From positions 1 to 64,000 of the forward strand of contig NZ_VAJM01000009.1 in assembly GCF_005771675.1 (NCBI RefSeq): 64,000 bases of DNA. The letters are read 5' to 3'. The DNA comes from Hymenobacter jeollabukensis. Lineage in GTDB: Bacteria > Bacteroidota > Bacteroidia > Cytophagales > Hymenobacteraceae. Positions 31,471 to 42,183 of the stretch are shown one piece after another; position 1 is the first letter of the stretch, and each line of letters opens with the position of its first letter. The translations under genes and the position numbers were made by a program. The notes below the pieces were generated by a model, which saw only the letters and a list, made by a program, of their open reading frames with translations, searched no databases and had not been told where the DNA came from.

Positions 31471-33972
31471 TCAGTTTCCTCCGCCCTTGCTGCCGCCGCC
31501 TTTCTGGTCGTCGTTGCTGATGCTGCGGCGCTGGCGCTGCGGGGCGCCGCTATCCACCTTGCCGAAGCGGTAGCTCAGCGAAAGGCGCACCGAGCGTTGG
31601 GCGTTGTAGTAGGCGCTGCGGGTTTCGAACTGCGGCGTGACGGTGCTGGAGCGGAACACGCGGTAGGTCTGCAGGAAGTTCGAGGCGTTGAGCGTCAGGT
31701 CCAGCTTCTCCTTGAGCAGGCTGCGCTTCAGGCCCAGGGAGTAGTAGCCGCCGCCGCCGTAGCGCGTCTGCAGGCCCACGCCGCCCGTCCAGAAGCCGCC
31801 GTAGCCCTGCACCGTGTAGCCCTTGCCGAAGCGCCAGGAGGAGTTCAGGTTGCCGTTGAACTGCAGGCGGCTGGTGGTGCGGTTCAGGGCCGCGCTGCGC
31901 AGCTGAGAGTACGTGCCGTCGAGGTTCACGCCCACCTGCCACTTGGGCAGGGGCTTGAGGTTGGTATTCACGCTCAGGCCGTAGCCGCTGTTGCGGGCGA
32001 TGTTGCGGTAGGTGCTTTCGGCCCGCGCCAGCTCGGTGTTGTAAAAATTGATTTCCTCGATGGCGTTGCCGGTGAGGCGGGTGTAGGCCGAGGCGTTGAC
32101 GGAGCCGGCCTTGCCGAAGGTGCTGTAGGTCAGCTCGTAGTTATCGGTGACTTCCGGGGCCAGCTCGGGGTTGCCGTAGCTGATGTTGCGCGGGTCGGTC
32201 TGCTGGATGAAGGGGTTCAGGTACCAGATGCCCGGCCGCTGAATGCGCCGGGAGTAGCTCAGGCGCAGCGTCTGACCGGGCTGCTTGAGGGTGCGGGTGG
32301 CGCTCAGGCTGGGCAGCAGGTTGGTGTAGTCGTTGGCAAAGCGCCCGTTTTCCACCTGAAACTCGCCGCGGATGTTGGTGTATTCCAGGCGCGTGCCCAG
32401 GCTGAAGGTGTACTTCTTGCCCAGCCCGAAGTTGTAGGTGCCGTAGGCCGCCGCCACGTCCTGCTGATAATCAAACGCGTTGGAGCGACGCGGGCTGCGG
32501 GCAAAGTCCGACTGCCGGCTCACCAGCAGGGTGTCGATGCTGTAGTCGCTGCCCACGAGGCGGCGGATGACCTTGGCCCCGGTTTCCACCGACACGCCTT
32601 CCTTGAACGGGTGCACGTAGTCGGTTTGCAGGGTGGTTTCGCGGTTCAGGGAGTTGTTGCGGCTCCGCTCACGGTATTCCAGCGGACCCATAAACAGGTC
32701 GGCCGCAGCGTACTGGTCCAGGTCGTAGTCCTGGTTGCCGTGGTTGCGCGAGCGTTGGACCAGCACGCTCCACTCGCGGCCTTCGTGTGCCTTGAAGGTG
32801 CGGGTATATCCCCCGCTCAGGTCGAAGTTCTGGTAGAGGTAGTTCTGCCGGTTTTCGCGGCTGTAAAGCGTGTCACGGTCGGGCCCGCCGCCCGTGTACT
32901 GGTTATAGAAGTGCTGCGGCTGCCGGCCCGAGTAGGCGTTACCGGTGAAGCTGAGCTGGAAGCCGTGCTCGGGCGAGGGGTCGAAGGTCAGGCCGGCTTC
33001 GCCCCAGCCGCTGCGGCCCCGGCTGACGGCCTCCATGCGCTGGCTAAGGCGGCCGATTTGCCCGTCGGGCAAAAAGTCGGTGCGCTCGGTGCGGTTGCGG
33101 TAGGGGTAGCGGTTGCGGTTTAGGCTCAGGCTGGCGTTGGTGCCCAACTGGCCGCGCCGGGCGTTGATGGCCCCATTCAGGCTCTGGCCCCGGTTGCCGC
33201 CGCTGGCGCCCACATTGCCGTTCACGCCCTGCAGGCTGTTCTTCTTCAGCACGATGTTGATAACCCCGCCCGAACCCTCGCCGTCGTACTTGGCTGAGGG
33301 CGCCGTCAGCACCTCCACGGCCTTGATCTGGTCGGCCGGAATCTGCTTGAGCGCGTCGGCTAGGTTGCCCGAGAGCAGGGCCGAAGGCTTGTTGTTGATC
33401 AGGATACGCGGGTTGGCGGAGCCGCGCAGCTGCACGTTGCCGTCGGCGTCCACGTTCAGCAGCGGGGTTTTGCGCAGTACGTCGGCCGCGGTGCCGCCGG
33501 TGTTGGTCACGTCGCGCTCGGCGTTGTACACCAGCCGATCGGGCTTGTTCTCCACGATTTCCCGCTCGCCGGTCACCGTCACCTCGCCCAGTTGCTTGCT
33601 GGCCGCCGTCAGTTCCAGCGTGCCCAGGTCCTGGGCCTCGTTGGTCACTGTTACGGGCAGGATGCGCGGGGCGTAGCCCACGAAGCTCAGCATGAGCCGG
33701 TAGGCGCCCGCCGGCAGGTCGGTGAGGCGGAAGCGGCCCTGCTCGTCGGCGGCGGTGCCGGTCAGCGGCTTGTCGCCGGTGGCGGGCAGCAGGGCCACGG
33801 TGGCAAATTCGACGGGCTTCTTGGTGGCCGCATCCACCACCACGCCCGCGAGGCGGCCGGTGCCGCGCGGAGCCGGGGCGGTGCTGGCGGGGGAGGCGGG
33901 TGGCGCGGTTTGGGCCAAGGCGGCCGTAGTGGATAGGCAGGCCCACAGGGCCAGGGGTACACGGTGGGGCAT
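31471..33972 (-). CDS. TonB-dependent receptor-like outer-membrane protein (first of a tandem pair)
   Basis: An 833-residue outer-membrane protein. It has a signal peptide (MPHRVPLALWACLSTTAALA), a carboxypeptidase-regulatory-like domain (GRLAGVVVDAATKKPVEFATVALL) at about residues 38-120, a plug domain (ENKPDRLVYNAERDVTNTGG, VEVLTAPSAKYDGEGSGGVINIVLKKN), and a C-terminal barrel of the OMP_b-brl_3 type. No SusD-like partner is nearby, so it is not a classic SusCD pair. The product may import an oligomer or act in the envelope; substrate unknown. The C-terminal tail is polar and Gly-rich (SISNDDQKGGGSKGGGN). Paralogue of the next upstream gene. Confidence 0.9.
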   Translation of the reverse strand: MPHRVPLALWACLSTTAALAQTAPPASPASTAPAPRGTGRLAGVVVDAATKKPVEFATVALLPATGDKPLTGTAADEQGRFRLTDLPAGAYRLMLSFVGYAPRILPVTVTNEAQDLGTLELTAASKQLGEVTVTGEREIVENKPDRLVYNAERDVTNTGGTAADVLRKTPLLNVDADGNVQLRGSANPRILINNKPSALLSGNLADALKQIPADQIKAVEVLTAPSAKYDGEGSGGVINIVLKKNSLQGVNGNVGASGGNRGQSLNGAINARRGQLGTNASLSLNRNRYPYRNRTERTDFLPDGQIGRLSQRMEAVSRGRSGWGEAGLTFDPSPEHGFQLSFTGNAYSGRQPQHFYNQYTGGGPDRDTLYSRENRQNYLYQNFDLSGGYTRTFKAHEGREWSVLVQRSRNHGNQDYDLDQYAAADLFMGPLEYRERSRNNSLNRETTLQTDYVHPFKEGVSVETGAKVIRRLVGSDYSIDTLLVSRQSDFARSPRRSNAFDYQQDVAAAYGTYNFGLGKKYTFSLGTRLEYTNIRGEFQVENGRFANDYTNLLPSLSATRTLKQPGQTLRLSYSRRIQRPGIWYLNPFIQQTDPRNISYGNPELAPEVTDNYELTYSTFGKAGSVNASAYTRLTGNAIEEINFYNTELARAESTYRNIARNSGYGLSVNTNLKPLPKWQVGVNLDGTYSQLRSAALNRTTSRLQFNGNLNSSWRFGKGYTVQGYGGFWTGGVGLQTRYGGGGYYSLGLKRSLLKEKLDLTLNASNFLQTYRVFRSSTVTPQFETRSAYYNAQRSVRLSLSYRFGKVDSGAPQRQRRSISNDDQKGGGSKGGGN

Positions 33973-34130
33973 TCGGCGAACGGGTAAATCGAAAGCAATA
34001 GCGCGAGGCGTCGGCCTCAGCCAAACAAGGGCACTCTAATGCGGTGGCCGGGCCAACCGGCTACAAACTAACGCAGCCCCCGGCCGCCGATTGCAAGGCG
34101 GCCGGACATTTGTCGGCCGGTGGCCGGCAA

Positions 34131-34168
34131 ACAAAAACAGCAGGCGCCCTAGAAGAGGCGCCTGCTGT
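34131..34168 (-). terminator. Intrinsic terminator of the second TonB-type receptor gene
   Basis: Minus-strand stem ACAGCAGGCGCC / GGCGCCTGCTGT (12 bp, 8-nt loop) followed by TTTTTG. Confidence 0.85.
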
Positions 34169-34220
34169 CCGGAAGAGGGGCGTAAGGGCACTCACTCACC
34201 AAGAGGCCCCAAGTCCGTGT

Positions 34221-36815
34221 TTAGTTGCCACCCTGGCCGCCGTCACCCGATTTCTGGTCGTCGTTGCGGATGGAGCGGCTGGGGCGCTTGGGCTTGTTCT
34301 CCAGCTTGCCGAAGCGGTAGTTGAAGGCCAGGCGCACGCCGCGCTGGTAGATGTTGGTGGTGTTGCGCTGATCCGACTGCACCAGCGAGGGGTCGTCGAA
34401 GTAGCGGGTGCGGAAGTTGTTTTCCAGGCGGCGGAACTTGGTGAACGGGTTGTCGGCGTTCAGCGTCAGGTCGCCCTTGCCCTTAAAGAGGTCCTTGCGC
34501 ACCCCGATGGCGTACATGCTCCAGGCCGAAGACGTGCCCTGCAGCTGAATGCGGCGCGAGTTCAGCATGCCGAAGAACTGCAGGCTCAGGCCCTTGTCGA
34601 ATTTGTAGCCCGAGTTGATGTTGGCCGAGTACATCAGGCCCGAGTTGCTGGTCTGCAGGGCCTGGCTTTTCAAGTACACGTACGACACGTTCACGTTGCC
34701 GCTCACGTCCCACTTCGGCAGGGGCTTCACCGAGCCGAAGGCGTTCAGGCCGAAGGTCTGGTTGCGGGCCACGTTGCCGTAGGTGCCGGTCAGAATCTGC
34801 CGCGTCACGCCGTTCACCAAAGTGTCGCGCGTGGTGCGCACGGCCTCGATGGCGTTGTTGGTGATGCGGGCGTAGCCGGTCAGGTTAATCACCGAGCCCT
34901 TCACGAATGTGTTCCAGTTCAGTTCGTAGTTGTCGGCAAACTCCGCGTTCAGGCTCGGGTTGCCGCGCTGAATGTTGAATGGGTCGATGCGGTTGACGTA
35001 AGGGTTCAGGAAGAAGATGCTCGGGCGCTGAATGCGGCGCGTGTAGCTGGCCCGGATGGTGGAGCCCTGCTGCTTGAGGTTACGCGTCAGGCTCACGTTG
35101 GGCAGCGCGTTGGTGTAGCCCAGCGTGAAGCGGCCCGCGTCGCCCTGGAAGTTGCCCTCGATGTCGGTGCGCTCCACGCGGCCGCCCAGGCGTACGTTGT
35201 ACTTCTTGCCCAGCGGCGTGGCGTAGGTGGCGTAGCCGGCCGTCACGTTCTGGGTGTAGTCGAAGATGTTGGTCAGGCTGGCGTTCTGCCCGAACACCCC
35301 GCGCGTGCCGGCCGTGTCCACGTAGTAGTTGCTGTACACGTCGCGCAGAATCATCTTGGCGCCCACTTCCACCGTCTGCTTGTCCGACAGCGGGTGCACG
35401 TAGTCGGTCTGCAGCGTCGTTTCCACGTTGCGGGCCCGGTTCAGGCTCGATTCCTGGTAGAAGGGCGACAAGTGCTCCTGGTACAGCTCGTACTGGTCAA
35501 TGTCATATTCGCGGCGGTTGGTGTTGCGCGAGTGCTGCCCCAGCACCGACCACTCCCGGCGGCTCTGCTGCCCGAACGAGCGGGTGTAGGAGCCCGTCAG
35601 GTCGAAGTTCTGGTTGCGGAATTTCTGCTCCAGCTCCCGGTCGTAGTTGCTGCGGCGGTCGTTGCCGGGCGTGAAGGTCTGGCTCACGTCGGCGTTGTTG
35701 CCGTTGCGAAACAGGTTGCCGTTCAGCGTCAGGTTCAGCGCGTGGTTGGGGGCCGGCTCGTAGTCCACGCCCAGGCGCAGGTTGCCGCCGCCCCCGCCGC
35801 CGCGGCCCTCGTTGCGCTGCGTGAGCGTGCTGATGAGCTTGCCGGCGCGGTCATAGGTGTTGCGGTCCACGGCCTGCACGCCGGGGGCGTAGAAGGCCCA
35901 GCCGTTCAGGGCCGAGTTGAAGCCCACCTTGCCCTTGCGGGCGTTCAGGTTGAAGTTGGCGTTGGAGTTGCGGGTGCCCGCGGCCAGCCCCACGCTGCCG
36001 TTCACGCCTTGCAGATTATTCTCCTTCAGCACGATGTTGATGATACCGGCCGAGCCCTCCGAGTCGTACTTCGCCGAGGGATTGGTAATCACCTCCACGT
36101 TCTTGATCTGGTCGGCGGGCAGCTGTTTCAGGGCCTGGGCCACGTCGTTGGCCACGATGGCCGAGGGCTTGCCGTTGATGAGTACGCGCACGTTGCCCGA
36201 GCCGCGCAGCTGCAGGTTGCCGTCGGGGTCCACCGACACCATCGGGGCCTTGCGCAGCACGTCGGCGGCGGTGCCGCCCTTGTTGGTGGCGTCCTGGGCG
36301 GCGTTGTACACGAGGCGGTCGGGCTTGCTTTCCACCACCGGCCGCTCGCCGGTTACCTGCACCTCGCCCAGCTGCTTGGTCTGGCTCTGCAGCGCCACCG
36401 AGCCCAGGTCCACGCTCATCTTGCCCTCGGCCAGCGTGACGGGCTGCACCACCGCCCCGCAGCCGATAAAGCTGACGGACAGGCGGTAGGAACCGGGCGC
36501 GAGGCCTTTCAGGGAGAAACGGCCCTTGTCGTCGGCCACGGCCCCGTCGAGGGGCTGTTCGCCGGTGGCGGGCAGCAGGGCCACGGTGGCAAACTCCACG
36601 GGCTGCTTGGTGGTGGCGTCGAGCACGGTGCCCGAGATGCGGCCGTTGCCGCGCGGGGCAGCAGGCAGGATGGCGGCCTGGGGGCTGGCGCCGCCCGGGG
36701 CGCCGGTGGGCGCGCCGCTGGCGGGGGCGGCAGGGCGGGTGGCAGGGGCCTGAGCGGCTGCTTCGGTGGCAAGCAAGCCCGCGGAAGCGAGCAGCAGGAG
36801 TAAGGAATTCTTCAT
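34221..36815 (-). CDS. TonB-dependent receptor-like outer-membrane protein (second of a tandem pair)
   Basis: An 864-residue paralogue of the 833-residue protein downstream, with the same order: signal peptide (MKNSLLLLLASAGLLATEAAAQ), Pro/Ala/Gly linker, carboxypeptidase-like domain (GRISGTVLDATTKQPVEFATVALLPATGE), plug (VESKPDRLVYNAAQDATNKGG, VEVITNPSAKYDSEGSAGIINIVLKEN) and barrel. The tails match in kind (SIRNDDQKSGDGGQGGN). Both genes have their own terminator, so they appear to be a duplicated pair that has diverged, not one operon. The conserved DNA phrase around GEGSGG/SEGSAG is the plug's hallmark. Confidence 0.9.
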   Translation of the reverse strand: MKNSLLLLLASAGLLATEAAAQAPATRPAAPASGAPTGAPGGASPQAAILPAAPRGNGRISGTVLDATTKQPVEFATVALLPATGEQPLDGAVADDKGRFSLKGLAPGSYRLSVSFIGCGAVVQPVTLAEGKMSVDLGSVALQSQTKQLGEVQVTGERPVVESKPDRLVYNAAQDATNKGGTAADVLRKAPMVSVDPDGNLQLRGSGNVRVLINGKPSAIVANDVAQALKQLPADQIKNVEVITNPSAKYDSEGSAGIINIVLKENNLQGVNGSVGLAAGTRNSNANFNLNARKGKVGFNSALNGWAFYAPGVQAVDRNTYDRAGKLISTLTQRNEGRGGGGGGNLRLGVDYEPAPNHALNLTLNGNLFRNGNNADVSQTFTPGNDRRSNYDRELEQKFRNQNFDLTGSYTRSFGQQSRREWSVLGQHSRNTNRREYDIDQYELYQEHLSPFYQESSLNRARNVETTLQTDYVHPLSDKQTVEVGAKMILRDVYSNYYVDTAGTRGVFGQNASLTNIFDYTQNVTAGYATYATPLGKKYNVRLGGRVERTDIEGNFQGDAGRFTLGYTNALPNVSLTRNLKQQGSTIRASYTRRIQRPSIFFLNPYVNRIDPFNIQRGNPSLNAEFADNYELNWNTFVKGSVINLTGYARITNNAIEAVRTTRDTLVNGVTRQILTGTYGNVARNQTFGLNAFGSVKPLPKWDVSGNVNVSYVYLKSQALQTSNSGLMYSANINSGYKFDKGLSLQFFGMLNSRRIQLQGTSSAWSMYAIGVRKDLFKGKGDLTLNADNPFTKFRRLENNFRTRYFDDPSLVQSDQRNTTNIYQRGVRLAFNYRFGKLENKPKRPSRSIRNDDQKSGDGGQGGN

Positions 36816-37169
36816 GAGTAAAGGGAGGGCGGAGGAGGGACGCTACTACAGAAAGGCTGCGGAAGTAGCCGCGCTGCCGGACGCCGAAAGCGGCTCCGGC
36901 GAGGCAGCGCCGTGAACTGTAAGCGGAAACGGTGGGCGGCGGGCAGCGGGCGCCCGCGGCGCGTAAGGGGAGGTGGGTGCCGCCGGTAAGCAGGTCTATT
37001 TCAGGGCAAAGGACCGGCAGAATTCGTCGTCAGACAATCACTCGATTATGTGATAAGCGGTAGCACAAGCCAGTCTTTTAGGAGCATTTGGGACAAGGGT
37101 CGGGTCGATTCGGGGCGGGGTTGCATTTCCGGCAGACAAAATTGTGGTCAGGATATATAGCTCAGGCAC
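36816..37169. other. Intergenic region of 354 bases
   Basis: Serves as the upstream region of the receptor gene on the minus strand and the downstream region of the ABC permease gene. It is somewhat A/T-richer near 37000-37160. I see no gene, strong hairpin with T run or exact TAnnTTTG box. Confidence 0.4.
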
Positions 37170-37987
37170 TTAGCGGGCGGCGCCCTCGTGGCGGCGGCCC
37201 AGCAGCGCGTAGCCCAGCAGCAGCGTGGCGGCGGCCCAGCCCAGGGCCAGCAGCCCCGAGGTCGACAGCGCCCAGCCCACGTTCAAGCCCTTGCCCACGG
37301 CTTTCAGGCTGAGCAGCGGCGCGGCGTAGGGCACCCAGTCGATGAATTCCCAGCGCATCAGGGTGAGGGCGGCAATGGTGCAGGCCATGCCCACGGCCAC
37401 CGGGGCCGCGAAGCTGCGCCACCACAGCGCCGCCACGTACTGCAACGCCAGGATGCCGAGCGTGGCCGCGAAGGTGTGCCAGAGCAGGGGCACGATGGCG
37501 CCCAGCGGCGCGGCAAAGTCGGCGAAGTGCAGCGCGGGGCGCAGCACGCCCAGCAGCCAGCCCGAGGCCACCAGCAGCACCGCGTACACCACCTGCGCCA
37601 GCAGATTCAGCCCCAGCAGCACCAGCAGCTTGCTGCCGAACACGGCGGCGCGGCTCAGGGGCTGGGCGTAGAGGTGCTTCCAGGCCAGGGCCTTGTTTTC
37701 GGTGTGGAGCACCAGGCTGCTGAGCAGCACCACGAACAGCGGCAGCAGCAGGCCGGTGGCCGTTTGCCAACTCTGCAGGATGTAGGCCGGCCAGGGGTTC
37801 TGGCCCGGCTTGAGCAGGAACTGGCCCTTGAAGAAGAAAATTAGGCCGAAGAGCAGCACCGGCAGCGCACCGCTGCCCAACGTCAGCCACAGGGCCGGGG
37901 TGTGCTTGAGCTTGAGCACATCGGCTGAAAGGGAGCGGCGCAGCTGCGTGAGCAGGCCGGGCTGGGCGAAAGTCAGGGCGGTTTCCA

Positions 37988-37988
<1 letters not shown>
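37170..37988 (-). CDS. ABC transporter permease
   Basis: A 272-residue membrane protein starting METALTFAQPGLLTQLRRSL at 37988, whose ATG overlaps the stop of the ATPase gene (TAATG). It has a cytoplasmic N-terminus and six hydrophobic stretches (for example TPALWLTLGSGALPVLLFGLIFFF, LLLPLFVVLLSSLVLH, SKLLVLLGLNLLAQVVYAVLLVASG), and a C-terminal basic end. The pattern (ABC-2 type, NatB/bacitracin-like) fits export of a lipid, peptide or drug. It is translationally coupled to the ATPase. Confidence 0.88.
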
Positions 37989-38914
<926 letters not shown>

Positions 38915-39141
38915 AGGTCAGAAGGCGTCAGTGCTGGCAAACGTATTGGCCGCTTCTGACTCCGTTCCGACAAATCCACCAAACCCACTGTACCTGGGTC
39001 GAACGCCGCTTTTGCCGTGGCGAATTGCCGCGTTTCGGCCCCTCAACGGGCTGCCCGGCGGTTGGCGGCGGCCGGCGGGTGGTTGGGGGGCAGTCCGGGC
39101 GGGTTCGTTGAAAAAAAGCCCCGTTGGCGGCCCGCCGGCCC

Positions 39142-39149
39142 TAGCTTGC
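39142..39149 (+). promoter_or_regulatory. Possible -7 box of the sensor kinase gene
   Basis: TAGCTTGC lies 22 bases before the ATG; it matches TAnnTTTG in 6 of 8 positions. Confidence 0.35.
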
Positions 39150-39170
39150 CGGAGCTTTTATCCCGGACCC

Positions 39171-40316
39171 ATGCCCACCCTACTCGCCCGCGCCTTTTCG
39201 CCGTTGTTTGGCTCCGCCCCCTGGCCGGCGGCCGAGCCCGTCACCTCGCGCCGGGTGCCGCTGTGGGCCCACGCCGTACTCTGGAGCGTACTGCTGCTCA
39301 CCGACGCGCTGCAAATCCGGCAGATGCTCAGCACCCTCGACCACACCGACGTTCAATCCTGGGCGCTGTGGCAGAACGTGCTGCTGCGCAGCTTCAGTAC
39401 CGATGCGCTTTACGCCGCCATCTTCTACCTGAACTGGCGCGAGTTGATTCCGCGGTTGCTGGCCCGCGGCCGGGTAGCCTGGTACGCGCTGGGCGTACTG
39501 CTGCTGCTGACGGTATTCGTGGGGTTACGGGTAGGGGCTTCGCGCTGGGTTTACAGCACGCCCGCGGATATGCCGCCGCCCGAGCTGGAGCGGCAGGTTA
39601 TTCCCTACGCGCTGACGGGCCTGATGATGATTTTCCTTAGCTCGGCCCTGCGCGTTACTGGCGACTACCTGCAGGAGCGCCACAACCGCCGGGAGCTGGA
39701 ACGCCGGCAGCTGCTCACCGAGCTGTCGTTGCTGAAAATGCAGGTCAACCCGCACTTCCTCTTCAACACGCTCAACAACATCTACGCCCTGGCCAGCCAG
39801 AAATCCGACCGCGCCCCCGAAGCCGTGCTGCGCTTGGCCGAAATCATGCGCTACATGCTCTACGAGTCGGCTGCCGACACCGTGCCGCTCAGCCAGGAGC
39901 TGCAGCACCTGCGCAGCTTTCTGGCCCTGCAGCAGCTGCGCCTGCCCGCCACCGGCGCCGCCGCCATCGTGTTCGACGACGCCGACCTGCCCGCCGCGGC
40001 CGAGTGGCCCGTGGCGCCCATGCTGCTGCTGCCCTTGGTCGAAAACGCCTTCAAGCACGGCGACCTGACGGCCCGCCCCGCCGTGCAGATCCGCCTGGGC
40101 CTGACCGCCGCCGGCGCCCTGCAGCTGGTGGTCGACAACGCCGTGGCGCCGGAGCCCGGCGGGGCGGCGCTGGAGGCATCCGGCGGCGTGGGCCTGGTGA
40201 ATCTGCGCCGCCGTCTGGAGCTGCTTTACCCCGGCCGGCACGAGCTGCGACTTGAAACCCCACCCGGCCACTACCGCGCCGCCCTCACGCTGCTGCCCGG
40301 CCCTGTGCTCGGCTGA
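39171..40316 (+). CDS. LytS-type sensor histidine kinase
   Basis: A 381-residue membrane kinase from ATG 39171. About four hydrophobic segments fill residues 25-165 (LWAHAVLWSVLLLTDAL, AWYALGVLLLLTVFVGLRV, LTGLMMIFLSSALRV). A linker coiled coil follows (QERHNRRELERRQLLTELSL), then the phospho-acceptor motif QVNPHFLFNTLNNI, and the ATP-binding N-box LLPLVENAFKHG plus GGVGLVNLRRRLELLYPG. No periplasmic sensor domain is seen, so the stimulus is probably sensed within the membrane. It pairs with the LytTR regulator 59 bases downstream. Confidence 0.93.
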   Translation: MPTLLARAFSPLFGSAPWPAAEPVTSRRVPLWAHAVLWSVLLLTDALQIRQMLSTLDHTDVQSWALWQNVLLRSFSTDALYAAIFYLNWRELIPRLLARGRVAWYALGVLLLLTVFVGLRVGASRWVYSTPADMPPPELERQVIPYALTGLMMIFLSSALRVTGDYLQERHNRRELERRQLLTELSLLKMQVNPHFLFNTLNNIYALASQKSDRAPEAVLRLAEIMRYMLYESAADTVPLSQELQHLRSFLALQQLRLPATGAAAIVFDDADLPAAAEWPVAPMLLLPLVENAFKHGDLTARPAVQIRLGLTAAGALQLVVDNAVAPEPGGAALEASGGVGLVNLRRRLELLYPGRHELRLETPPGHYRAALTLLPGPVLG

Positions 40317-40375
40317 TTCAGCGGCGGCACGCCTCGCCTTATTCTATGTTGACTTGATCTGACTACTTTTCCCGC

Positions 40376-41125
40376 ATGGAAGCTCTTTCTGGCCGCAAGC
40401 TGCGCTGCGTGCTCATCGATGACGAGCCGCTGGCCCTCGACGTGCTGGCCGGCTACTGCGCGCAGGTGCCGTTTCTGGAGCTGTGCGGGCAGTTTCACGA
40501 CGCGCTGCAGGCCCTGGCCTTCGTGCAGGACCACCCCGTCGATGTCATTTTCCTCGACATTCACATGCCGCGCATCACCGGCCTGCAGTTCGTGCAGCTG
40601 CTGCCGCAACCGGCCCCGCGCGTGGTCTTCACCACGGCTTACGCCCAGTACGCCGTGCAGAGCTACGACCTCGCGGCTACCGATTACCTGCTCAAACCCA
40701 TTGCCTTTGAGCGGTTTCTGCAGGCCGTCGGTAAGCTGCGCGCCCCGGCCGCACCCGCCGCTTCACAACCGCCCGCCGCGCAGCCAGAAACGCCCGTGGC
40801 GGCCGACGCCATGTTCGTCAAGAACGAGCACCGGCTGCAGCGCGTGGCCTTCGACGACATCCTCTACATCGAGGGCATGAAGGAGTACCTGATGATCTAT
40901 ACCGCCGAAAGCGGCAAAATCCTCACCCTGCAGTCCTTCCGCCGCGTCGAGGAGGTGCTGCCGCCGCAGCGTTTCGCCCGCATCCATAAGTCATTCTTAG
41001 TGGCCCTGAACCGCATCGAACACGTGGAGCGCGGCAAGGTGCAGATTGCCGGCCGCCTGCTCCCCGTCGGCGACAGTTACCGCGACGCCTTCATGGGCCT
41101 GATCCGGACGCACAACCAACTGTGA
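40376..41125 (+). CDS. LytTR family response regulator
   Basis: A 249-residue regulator. The receiver domain has LIDDEPLALD with acidic residues, the phospho-acceptor Asp in VIFLDIHMPRITG and the Lys in LLKPIAFERF. After a Pro/Ala linker, the LytTR DNA-binding domain runs from about residue 145: DAMFVKNEHRLQRVAFDDILYIEG, YLMIYT and RIHKSFLVALNRIEHVERG. It is partner to the kinase upstream. LytTR regulators in Bacteroidota control envelope, polysaccharide or export genes. Targets cannot be read here, although the ABC exporter next door is a candidate. Confidence 0.94.
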   Translation: MEALSGRKLRCVLIDDEPLALDVLAGYCAQVPFLELCGQFHDALQALAFVQDHPVDVIFLDIHMPRITGLQFVQLLPQPAPRVVFTTAYAQYAVQSYDLAATDYLLKPIAFERFLQAVGKLRAPAAPAASQPPAAQPETPVAADAMFVKNEHRLQRVAFDDILYIEGMKEYLMIYTAESGKILTLQSFRRVEEVLPPQRFARIHKSFLVALNRIEHVERGKVQIAGRLLPVGDSYRDAFMGLIRTHNQL

Positions 41126-41286
41126 GATGGGGAAAGGGTGAGTGAGTCGATGTTCTGACCGCGCCAAATGCGTAAGCGGCCCCGGCACGTTGCCGGGGCC
41201 GCTTGATTTATGGCCGGATAGCTTGGTGAACTGGAGCCGCCAGAACGACACTCACCAGTTCTCCATCTCACCATCTCACCATTTCA
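41121..41286. repeat. Inverted repeat with GGTGAGAT-type arms around a terminator
   Basis: 5' arm 41121-41157 (TGTGAGATGGGGAAAGG, then GTGAGTGAGTC, GTTCTG) and 3' arm 41241-41286, whose reverse complement reads GAAATGGTGAGATGGTGAG then GGTGAGTGTCGTTCTG. The match has a few indels. It overlaps the regulator stop codon on one side and touches the wrbA stop on the other, with the terminator at 41174-41204 in the centre. Confidence 0.75.
41174..41204. terminator. Bidirectional terminator between the LytTR gene and wrbA
   Basis: A 14-bp perfect stem AAGCGGCCCCGGCA / TGCCGGGGCCGCTT with a 3-nt loop, between two convergent genes. T runs are short. Confidence 0.7.
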
Positions 41287-41898
41287 CTATTTCGCCAGCT
41301 TGCTGGCAATTTCGGCCGTGTGTTTGCCCTGGTAGCGGGCCCCGGCCAGTTCGTTCTCGCTGGGCTGCCGCTCGCCCTTGCCGCCGGCAATGGTGCTGGC
41401 GCCGTAGGGCGAGCCGCCCGTTATTTCGTCGATACGCATCTGGCCCTGCCAGGCGTAGGGCAGCCCCACGATGATTAGGCCGTGGTGCAGCAGCGCCGTG
41501 TGGGCCGTGCGAATGGTGGTTTCCTGCCCGCCGTGCTGAGTGGCCGTGCTCACGAAAGCCCCCCCGACTTTGCCCACCAAGGCGCCTTTAGCCCATAGCG
41601 GCCCCGTCGCGTCCAGAAACGCCTGGATTTGCCCGCACAGACTGCCGTAGCGCGTGGGCACACCCAGAATGATGGCGTCGTAGTCCGGCAGCTCCTCCAC
41701 CGTGGCTACCGGGACGTGGGCAAAGGCTTTCTGCGCCTCGGTGGCCCCAATCTGGTCGAGCAGCTCTTTGGGCAGGGTTTCGGGCACGCGCTTGACGCTG
41801 ACCTCGTTGCCGCCGACTTCGCGGGCGCCCTCGGCTACGGCTTCGGCCATTTTCCAGATGTGGCCATACGTGGAGTAAAATAGAATAAGGGTTTTCAT
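41287..41898 (-). CDS. wrbA: NAD(P)H:quinone oxidoreductase, WrbA type
   Basis: A 203-residue flavodoxin-fold enzyme reducing quinones by two electrons with FMN. It starts [20 protein letters not shown] (FMN phosphate loop YSTYGHI), and continues with [33 protein letters not shown] and GLPYAWQGQ...[15 protein letters not shown], the type IV hallmark. It ends [14 protein letters not shown]. Length is normal. It protects against oxidative stress. Confidence 0.94.
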   Translation of the reverse strand: MKTLILFYSTYGHIWKMAEAVAEGAREVGGNEVSVKRVPETLPKELLDQIGATEAQKAFAHVPVATVEELPDYDAIILGVPTRYGSLCGQIQAFLDATGPLWAKGALVGKVGGAFVSTATQHGGQETTIRTAHTALLHHGLIIVGLPYAWQGQMRIDEITGGSPYGASTIAGGKGERQPSENELAGARYQGKHTAEIASKLAK

Positions 41899-42183
41899 GG
41901 GCGCGGAGCAAGGTCAGAAAGCATCGGCCTGCGTGGCTCGACCTGAGTAGGTACCCGAAAGACGGTGGCAAGGTTGAGTCTGGGCCGACACAAAAAAATA
42001 TCCGAGCTTGCAACCAAGAGGCCCCGCTGCTACTCATCCCCATACCGCCGCCGAATGGCCGGCTTCGTTTTGTTCGTTCGTGGCCCTTTAGCCCATGAGA
42101 CATCCGCTACCTGTTACCAACACCTCCCGCCGCGCCGCCGCGCCGGGCAATGGCGCCCCCGGCCGCACCCGCCGGGCCCGTAT

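Noticed and set aside
34044-36803. Long plus-strand open frame of 919 codons
   Set aside because: It is antisense to the TonB-type receptor; composition is Val/Ala/His/Arg-rich as expected from the opposite strand of a high-GC gene, and no domain was seen.
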